Below the pieces are notes generated by a model that was not told the origin of the DNA, did no database searches, and saw only the letters and a program-made list of their open reading frames with translations. Positions 52,711 to 57,656 of a DNA stretch of 57,656 nt are shown here, piece by piece. The first letter of the stretch is position 1. Every line of letters starts with the position of its first letter. The DNA is from an uncultured Burkholderiales bacterium (GTDB taxonomy: Bacteria > Pseudomonadota > Gammaproteobacteria > Burkholderiales > Burkholderiaceae). The translations under genes and the position numbers were made by a program. The stretch lies in contig CALBEV010000147.1 of NCBI GenBank assembly GCA_937891045.1, forward strand, positions 1 through 57,656, in the 5' to 3' direction.

Positions 52711-53544
52711 TGACAAGGGCAAGCAAGTTTGCAAAGCTTCATTAAAGGCTTCAGCTTGCTCGTACTGCACCCAATGGCCTGCGTCATCAATCATTTGAAA
52801 ACTTTGCAAGTTGCAAGCTGATAGGCGCTCTGGCAACAAATGCATCTTGCCTTTGTAGAGTGCATCCAATTCACCCCAAATGCCGTGTACCTCGCAAGTC
52901 CAGTGAGTCTGTTGATGCAACAGCGCATCACTTCTTGCAATGCGTCTGCGTCGCAAACGGTCGCGTGACACATTCTGGGCTTGCATCTCCAGCAAGTCGG
53001 GCGTCACAAGCGCTTCGTTGTGCAACATGATGGCCAGTAAATTGTTTTTGTGAACCGCCATGCGTTCGTCATCCGTCATGTTGTCTCGAAAGCCACGCAT
53101 GTTCAAGATGTTGTTGGACAGTCCCAAGCCAGGGACACCCACCAACACCAAGCGTTTGAAACGTGCTGGCCAGTGAGCGGCTGCAAAACCTGCCACCAAT
53201 CCACCAAAAGAAAAACCCACCACGTCCAGTGCTTCACTGCCAAACAATTGCTGCAAACCTTGTTCCAAGGGCATTGCAAGGTCGTCGGCGTCTAGCGCCC
53301 TCAAAGGGAGTTCAGAATCGCCCAAGCCGGGGGTATCCAATGCCCATACCGAACGTTGTTGACTGAGCGGAACAACGTTGCGCACCCAATGGTTCCAACT
53401 GCCACTGCCGCCGTGCAGCAAGACCAAGGGATGGCCTGCATCTTTGTTCCACACATGCCAAACCTGGACGCCAGATGGGGTGGGGATTTCAATGCGCTTG
53501 GCGAGAGATTGTGCCGCGTCAAGTTCTTGTTTCAAGTTCCACAT
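52705..53544 (-). CDS. alpha/beta hydrolase (CoA-ester or C-C bond hydrolase candidate)
   Basis: 279-residue alpha/beta-fold hydrolase: LVLLHGGSGSWNHWVRNVVPL oxyanion region (about 41-61), nucleophile elbow VVGFSFGG with Ser near 110, and the late His in MIDDAGHWVQYEQ. Many aromatic pathways include such an enzyme for ring-fission products or thioesters. It is convergent with the aryl-CoA cluster, not in the same operon, so the link is by position only. Start ATG 53544. Confidence 0.82.
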   Translation of the reverse strand: MWNLKQELDAAQSLAKRIEIPTPSGVQVWHVWNKDAGHPLVLLHGGSGSWNHWVRNVVPLSQQRSVWALDTPGLGDSELPLRALDADDLAMPLEQGLQQLFGSEALDVVGFSFGGLVAGFAAAHWPARFKRLVLVGVPGLGLSNNILNMRGFRDNMTDDERMAVHKNNLLAIMLHNEALVTPDLLEMQAQNVSRDRLRRRRIARSDALLHQQTHWTCEVHGIWGELDALYKGKMHLLPERLSACNLQSFQMIDDAGHWVQYEQAEAFNEALQTCLPLSL

Positions 53545-53580
53545 GGTTTGTATTGAATGAGATGCGGCTCTGAAATGCAA

Positions 53581-53664
53581 AACGCCTACTGAACTGGGCC
53601 TTCATTGCTAAACGCCCACTGAAGTGGGCCCTCCATGCAAAACGCCCACTTGGAAGTGGGCGTT
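53581..53664 (-). terminator. three tandem terminator-like hairpins, exact 30-bp period
   Basis: Copies start at 53581, 53611 and 53641. The copy nearest the tRNA (53641-53664) is a perfect 11-bp stem (arm AACGCCCACTT) with a 2-base loop; on the minus strand it runs into TTTTGC, a good intrinsic terminator. The middle copy (53614-53629) has a perfect 7-bp stem followed by GTTTAGC; the outer copy is imperfect. They would stop transcription leaving the initiator tRNA and the alpha operon. Confidence 0.7.
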
Positions 53665-53671
53665 GTGTGTT

Positions 53672-53748
<77 letters not shown>

Positions 53749-53770
53749 TCGTGTGCATTGATTGTAAATG

Positions 53771-54163
53771 TTATTCAGCTGCGGCAGCTGGTGTTTCGAC
53801 GATTTCAGGACGATCCACCAATTCAACCAAGGCCATAGGCGCATTGTCGCCAACCCGATAGCCCATTTTCAAAATGCGTGTGTAGCCACCGGGACGTGTT
53901 TTGTAACGGGGGCCGAGTTCGGCAAACAACTTGACAACGTTGTCGCGGTTGCGCAGGCGGTTGAAGGCCAAGCGCTTGTTGGACAAGGTGGGTTCTTTGG
54001 CGAGTGTGAGCATGGGCTCGATCACGCGGCGCAGTTCTTTGGCCTTGGGCAACGTGGTTTTGATGGCTTCGTGCTCGATCAACGAGTTCATCATGTTTTG
54101 CAACATGGCCAAACGGTGTGAGCTGGTGCGGTTGAGTTTTCTGAGTCCGTGTCCGTGACGCAT
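53771..54163 (-). CDS. rplQ: 50S ribosomal protein L17
   Basis: 130-residue L17 with [42 protein letters not shown] and [24 protein letters not shown], all conserved. It is the last protein gene of the alpha operon, 89 bases after rpoA. The Ala-rich C-terminus is a common betaproteobacterial extension. Confidence 0.97.
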   Translation of the reverse strand: MRHGHGLRKLNRTSSHRLAMLQNMMNSLIEHEAIKTTLPKAKELRRVIEPMLTLAKEPTLSNKRLAFNRLRNRDNVVKLFAELGPRYKTRPGGYTRILKMGYRVGDNAPMALVELVDRPEIVETPAAAAE

Positions 54164-54181
54164 GATCTTGTCCTTTTTTGA

Positions 54182-54236
54182 ATGACGCTTTTTTTGCCGG
54201 CCGCCGTATCAGGTACGGCCAGGGGGAATGCAACTC
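54182..54236 (-). other. rpoA-rplQ intercistronic hairpins
   Basis: The 89-base gap holds two dyads: GCCGTA/TACGGC around a 5-base centre (about 54205-54220) and GCAACT/AGTTGC around 2 bases (about 54230-54243). Neither is followed by a T-tract in the direction of transcription. They may be mRNA stability or processing elements. Confidence 0.3.
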
Positions 54237-54252
54237 AAGTTGCTTTTGGTTG

Positions 54253-55248
54253 TTAGATTCGTTTGGCTTCCAAACCGGCAGGTGGCCAGCCTTCGAGTTT
54301 CATGCCCAAAGTCAAACCACGTGAGGCCAACACTTCTTTGATTTCGTTCAAAGATTTGCGACCCAAGTTCGGGGTTTTCAACAATTCGTTTTCGGTGCGT
54401 TGAATCAGGTCGCCAATGTAGAAGATGTTTTCTGCTTTGAGGCAATTGGCTGAACGCACGGTGAGTTCCAACTCGTCCACGGGACGCAACAAAATGGGGT
54501 CGACTTGTTGAGCGCTGCGCGGTGCAGGCGAATCGAAAGCGGCCAACTCGTTGCCTTCCAACTGCGCAAATACCGCGAGTTGTTCCACCAAAATTTTGGC
54601 AGATGAACGCACGGCATCTTCAGCGGTGATGGCGCCGTTGGTTTCGATTTCCATGACCAAGCGGTCCAGATCGGTACGTTGCTCCACACGGGCGTTTTCA
54701 ACGCTGTAGCTCACGCGCTTGACGGGTGAGAAAGAAGCGTCCAACACAATGCGGCCAATGGATTTGTTCACTTCGTCGGCATGGCGGCGCATGCTACCGG
54801 GCACGTAGCCACGGCCTTTTTCAACTTTGAGTTGGATGTCGATTTTGCCGCCGTGCGACAAGTTGGCAATCACGTGCTCGGGGTTGATGATTTCAACGTC
54901 GTGCGGTGTTTGAATGTCAGCAGCAGTGACTTGACCTTCGCCGTCTTTGCGCAGGCTCAGGGTGACTTCGTCACGGTTGTGCAGCTTAAACACCACGCCT
55001 TTGAGGTTCAACAAAATGTTGACCACGTCTTCTTGCACGCCATCGATGGACGAGTATTCGTGCAACACGCCAGCAATGGTGACATCGGTCACGGCATAGC
55101 CAACCATGGAAGACAACAACACGCGGCGCAAAGCATTGCCCAAGGTGTGGCCGTAACCACGCTCGAACGGCTCGAGGGTCACTTTGGATTTGTTGTGACC
55201 GAGTTGTTCAACTTGGATGGCTTTGGGCTTCAGGAGATTTGTTTGCAT
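54253..55248 (-). CDS. rpoA: RNA polymerase alpha subunit
   Basis: 331-residue alpha subunit. N-terminal assembly domain with [27 protein letters not shown] and a C-terminal domain with [43 protein letters not shown] that contacts UP elements and activators. Length and motifs are normal. It lies in the standard order between rpsD and rplQ. Confidence 0.98.
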   Translation of the reverse strand: MQTNLLKPKAIQVEQLGHNKSKVTLEPFERGYGHTLGNALRRVLLSSMVGYAVTDVTIAGVLHEYSSIDGVQEDVVNILLNLKGVVFKLHNRDEVTLSLRKDGEGQVTAADIQTPHDVEIINPEHVIANLSHGGKIDIQLKVEKGRGYVPGSMRRHADEVNKSIGRIVLDASFSPVKRVSYSVENARVEQRTDLDRLVMEIETNGAITAEDAVRSSAKILVEQLAVFAQLEGNELAAFDSPAPRSAQQVDPILLRPVDELELTVRSANCLKAENIFYIGDLIQRTENELLKTPNLGRKSLNEIKEVLASRGLTLGMKLEGWPPAGLEAKRI

Positions 55249-55303
55249 TCGTTTTTCCTCTCAATGCCCCCGGCTCGTTACACCGGTAAGGCAGGATGAT
55301 GAC

Positions 55304-55324
55304 CCCTGGCCTACATGACCAGGG
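55304..55324 (-). other. rpsD-rpoA intercistronic stem-loop
   Basis: A perfect 6-bp dyad (CCCTGG / CCAGGG) with a 9-base loop lies in the 106-base gap between rpsD and rpoA. No T-tract follows. Possibly a processing or translational control element. Confidence 0.35.
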
Positions 55325-55354
55325 CGGCGGATTCAAGGAGCCAAACAGCCCCGG

Positions 55355-55978
55355 TTAACGCGAATACAACTCAACGATCAGAGATTCGTTGATGTCAGCC
55401 GCAAATTCGTCACGGTCAGGTGTCTTCTTGAAGACACCTTCGGCTTTGTCCACATTGACCTCAACCCAGGCAGGCAGTCCGACTTGGGTGGCCAATTGGA
55501 GCGCTTCAAGCACGCGGCCTTGTTTTTTGGATTTTTCACGCACGCTCACCACGTCACCAGCCTTGACCAAGTAGGACGGGATGTTGACTTGATGACCATT
55601 GACGGTGATGGCTTTGTGGGACACGAGTTGACGTGCTTCAGCGCGTGTGGAGCCAAAGCCCATGCGGTAGACCACGTTGTCCAAACGCGATTCCAACAAG
55701 GACAACAGGTTGGAACCGGTGTTGCCTTTTTGTTGGTCCGCCATGGCGAAGTAGCGGCGGAACTGACGCTCCAACACGCCATACATGCGTTTGACTTTTT
55801 GTTTTTCACGCAACTGCAAACCGAAATCAGACATGCGCTGACCGGATGTACGGCCGTGTTGGCCGGGCTTGCTGTCGAATTTGGCCTTGTCTGCGATCGA
55901 GCGACGAGCGCTCTTCAAAAACAGGTCGGTGCCTTCACGGCGAGATAGTTTGGCCTTGGGGCCGAGGTAACGTGCCAC
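55355..55978 (-). CDS. rpsD: 30S ribosomal protein S4
   Basis: 207-residue S4 starting [19 protein letters not shown], with [35 protein letters not shown] and the S4 RNA-binding domain ([26 protein letters not shown]...). S4 nucleates 30S assembly and in E. coli represses its own operon. Order rpsM-rpsK-rpsD-rpoA-rplQ is conserved. Confidence 0.98.
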   Translation of the reverse strand: MARYLGPKAKLSRREGTDLFLKSARRSIADKAKFDSKPGQHGRTSGQRMSDFGLQLREKQKVKRMYGVLERQFRRYFAMADQQKGNTGSNLLSLLESRLDNVVYRMGFGSTRAEARQLVSHKAITVNGHQVNIPSYLVKAGDVVSVREKSKKQGRVLEALQLATQVGLPAWVEVNVDKAEGVFKKTPDRDEFAADINESLIVELYSR

Positions 55979-56002
55979 TTGAACTTCCTTTTATGTCAAC
56001 TG

Positions 56003-56048
56003 CCCGCACAAAAATGCGGGGAGCCGCCGATGTCAACACCAGCGGCGG
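56003..56048 (-). other. rpsK-rpsD intercistronic double hairpin
   Basis: Two dyads fill most of the 85-base gap before rpsD: CCCGCA/TGCGGG with a 6-base loop (56003-56020) and CCGCCG/CGGCGG with a 13-base loop (56024-56048). This is a plausible place for S4 control of rpsD translation, since the gap before rpsM is only 27 bases. Confidence 0.4.
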
Positions 56049-56063
56049 TGGGCTTGTTTGAAA

Positions 56064-56468
56064 TCAGATGCGACGGCGCTTTTGCGGACGGCATCCGTTG
56101 TGAGGAACCGGCGTCACATCAGAAATGGAATTGATGCGAATGCCCAGGGCCGCCAACGCGCGAACAGAAGATTCACGGCCGGGGCCGGGACCTTTGATTT
56201 CGACGTCGAGGTTCTTGATGCCCTGATCAATGGCTGCACGACCAGCCACCTCGGATGCCACCTGAGCGGCAAACGGTGTGGACTTGCGTGAGCCCTTGAA
56301 TCCTTGACCACCGGACGACGCCCAAGACAACGCATTGCCTTGACGATCGGTGATGGTGATGATGGTGTTGTTGAAAGACGCATGCACGTGCGCAATGCCG
56401 TCCGCAACGTTTTTGCGAACCTTTTTGCGCACACGTTGTGCGGCTGAGTTGACGGGTGCTTTTGCCAT
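56064..56468 (-). CDS. rpsK: 30S ribosomal protein S11
   Basis: 134-residue S11: [54 protein letters not shown] and the C-terminal [15 protein letters not shown]. Fully typical; binds the 30S platform. Lies 12 bases after rpsM. Confidence 0.98.
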   Translation of the reverse strand: MAKAPVNSAAQRVRKKVRKNVADGIAHVHASFNNTIITITDRQGNALSWASSGGQGFKGSRKSTPFAAQVASEVAGRAAIDQGIKNLDVEIKGPGPGRESSVRALAALGIRINSISDVTPVPHNGCRPQKRRRI

Positions 56469-56480
56469 GGTGGTCCCTCT

Positions 56481-56846
56481 TTATTTCTTCAGCGATTGAG
56501 CCGCCTTGCGGGGGCCTTTGCGGGTACGCGCATTGGTGCGGGTACGTTGGCCGCGCATGGGCAAACCGCGACGATGGCGGAAACCGCGGTAACAACCGAT
56601 GTCCATCAAACGCTTGATGTTCATGGTGGTTTCACGGCGCAAATCGCCTTCGATGGTGAACAGTGCGATCTGGTCGCGGATTTTTTCAAGGTCTGAGTCC
56701 GTCAGGTCCTTGATTTTTTTGGCGTAGTCGATGCCGCAAGCAACGCAAATTTTGCGCGCGCGGGTGCGACCGATGCCAAAGATTGACGTCAAGCCAATCT
56801 CGGTGTGCTTATGGGGCGGAATATTGATACCAGCGATACGTGCCAT
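56481..56846 (-). CDS. rpsM: 30S ribosomal protein S13
   Basis: 121-residue S13: [30 protein letters not shown], then [31 protein letters not shown]. Head protein contacting P-site tRNA and S19. It starts 27 bases after the rpmJ stop, leaving little room for the S4-binding pseudoknot that precedes rpsM in E. coli. Confidence 0.98.
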   Translation of the reverse strand: MARIAGINIPPHKHTEIGLTSIFGIGRTRARKICVACGIDYAKKIKDLTDSDLEKIRDQIALFTIEGDLRRETTMNIKRLMDIGCYRGFRHRRGLPMRGQRTRTNARTRKGPRKAAQSLKK

Positions 56847-56873
56847 GAGAAACCTCTTGAATGCGTTGGAAGA

Positions 56874-56987
56874 TCAGCCTTGGCGCTGCTTGTGACGTGG
56901 ATCCGTGCAGATAACACGCACCACGCCTTTACGGCGGATGATCTTGCAGTTGCGGCAAATTGTTTTGACCGAAGCCGAAACTTTCAT
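56874..56987 (-). CDS. rpmJ: 50S ribosomal protein L36
   Basis: 37-residue zinc-ribbon L36: [20 protein letters not shown], then a second half with [13 protein letters not shown]. The ligands C11, C14, C27 and H32 are present, so this is the zinc-binding form. A strong AGGAG precedes ATG 56987. Located between infA and rpsM. Confidence 0.95.
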   Translation of the reverse strand: MKVSASVKTICRNCKIIRRKGVVRVICTDPRHKQRQG

Positions 56988-57053
56988 TTCATTCTCCTAA
57001 GAACCCAGAACACGCACCCTGCGTGCTCCAACAAACTCTGCATGTTTCACGCC

Positions 57054-57272
57054 TTACTTGGCGCGGAACACAATTCGTGCCCTACTCAAATCGTAGGGCG
57101 TTAACTCAACCGTCACTTTGTCCCCTGGCAGGATTCGGATGTAGTGCATCCGCATCTTGCCGGAAATGTGTCCGAGCACCACATGGCCGTTTTCCAGTTT
57201 GACCCGGAAGGTGGCATTGGGGAGGTTTTCAACAACCTCTCCTTGCATCTGGATGACATCGTCCTTCGCCAT
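57054..57272 (-). CDS. infA: translation initiation factor IF-1
   Basis: 72-residue S1-fold protein: [20 protein letters not shown], then [46 protein letters not shown]. Typical IF-1, sitting between secY and rpmJ as usual in betaproteobacteria. Start ATG 57272 is 8 bases after the secY stop. Longer upstream frame lies inside secY and is not used. Confidence 0.97.
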   Translation of the reverse strand: MAKDDVIQMQGEVVENLPNATFRVKLENGHVVLGHISGKMRMHYIRILPGDKVTVELTPYDLSRARIVFRAK

Positions 57273-57280
57273 GCGCCCAA

Positions 57281-57656
57281 TCAGCCACCCGGTGCCATCT
57301 TGAAGTTGGCCTTTTTGAGCAGCGATTCGTACTGCTGACTCATCAGGTAGTTTTGCACTTGGGCCATGAAGTCCATGGTGACCACCACGATGATCAGCAA
57401 CGACGTGCCACCAAAGTAGAAAGGCACGTTGTACTTGAGGATGAGAAATTCGGGCACCAAACAAACGAAGGTGATGTAGATGGCACCAGCGAAAGTCAAA
57501 CGCAACAAAATCTTGTCGATGAAGCGAGCCGTTTGGTCGCCGGGACGAATGCCGGGGATGAAGCCGCCACTCTTTTTCAGGTTGTCTGCGGTTTCACGGC
57601 TGTTGAACACCAGGGCGGTGTAGAAAAAGCAGAAGAAAATAATAGCCACGGCATAC
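57281..57656 (-). CDS. secY: preprotein translocase subunit SecY, C-terminal part (truncated by window edge)
   Basis: The last ~124 residues of Sec[34 protein letters not shown], then helices 9-10 and the end [22 protein letters not shown]. The cytoplasmic loop with IRPG and the C-terminal helix that contact the ribosome and SecA are intact. The N-terminal two thirds lie beyond the right edge. Confidence 0.96.
   Translation of the reverse strand, partial: YAVAIIFFCFFYTALVFNSRETADNLKKSGGFIPGIRPGDQTARFIDKILLRLTFAGAIYITFVCLVPEFLILKYNVPFYFGGTSLLIIVVVTMDFMAQVQNYLMSQQYESLLKKANFKMAPGG

Overview
The window is a chromosomal segment of a betaproteobacterium, most likely a Comamonadaceae member (Limnohabitans/Rhodoferax-like). 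This is inferred from the 16S rRNA 5' end, the moderately high G+C, the rrn leader with a boxA-like element, and the gene complement (IorAB-type oxidoreductase, Bug-type binding proteins, TRAP and Liv transporters, CoA-dependent aromatic catabolism). The left edge cuts the 5' end of a 16S rRNA gene read leftwards. The right edge cuts secY of the ribosomal-protein (spc/alpha) region, also read leftwards.

Layout. 1-800: 16S 5' end, its leader and promoter, then a degenerate ~50-bp hairpin repeat. 800-13,220: mostly housekeeping genes: uup, a truncated EamA permease, a histidine phosphatase, a creatininase-family protein, a DsbD-type reductase, hemE, an intergenic region with a consensus DnaA box, priA, rep and a TfoX-domain gene. 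13,230-13,970: a VapBC-like toxin-antitoxin pair with its own promoter. 13,970-22,700: selD, and divergently a run iorA-iorB-hpaI-dctP-dctQ-dctM (2-oxoacid oxidoreductase, aldolase, TRAP transporter). 22,700-27,330, leftward: a PhoX-like protein, a di-haem cytochrome-type oxidoreductase, a YdjM-like membrane hydrolase and an internally deleted MAPEG gene. 27,630-29,670: tRNA-Phe, a small lipoprotein and a NodIJ-like ABC exporter.

29,670-39,170 is one leftward operon-like block: acyl-CoA ligase, livG, livH, livM, binding protein, livF, PaaK-like ligase, Bug binding protein and a 2Fe-2S ferredoxin. It is divergent from a Crp/Fnr-family regulator, and the short gap between them carries inverted repeats. 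This looks like an uptake and CoA-activation unit for an aromatic or other organic acid. 39,960-45,740: an RsuA-family pseudouridine synthase, htpG with a near-consensus heat-shock promoter, a hipBA module with two mirror-image operators, srkA and a DUF1840 gene.

45,860-53,540 is a second catabolic block: bifunctional FAD monooxygenase/old-yellow-enzyme reductase, MarR regulator, crotonase, acyl-CoA dehydrogenase, aryl-CoA ligase, RidA-family protein and, convergent, an alpha/beta hydrolase. It matches the logic of the aerobic 2-aminobenzoyl-CoA (anthranilate) pathway, with RidA a plausible enamine/imine deaminase. The window ends with the leftward run secY'-infA-rpmJ-rpsM-rpsK-rpsD-rpoA-rplQ, followed 22 nt later by an initiator tRNA and three hairpins in an exact 30-bp tandem array.

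The main candidates for something new are the RidA-containing aminobenzoyl-CoA cluster, the ligase/Liv/PaaK/Bug/ferredoxin operon with its regulator, the hipBA operator geometry, the tandem terminator array behind the alpha operon and initiator tRNA, and the PhoX-like protein that appears to lack the metal-binding cysteine.
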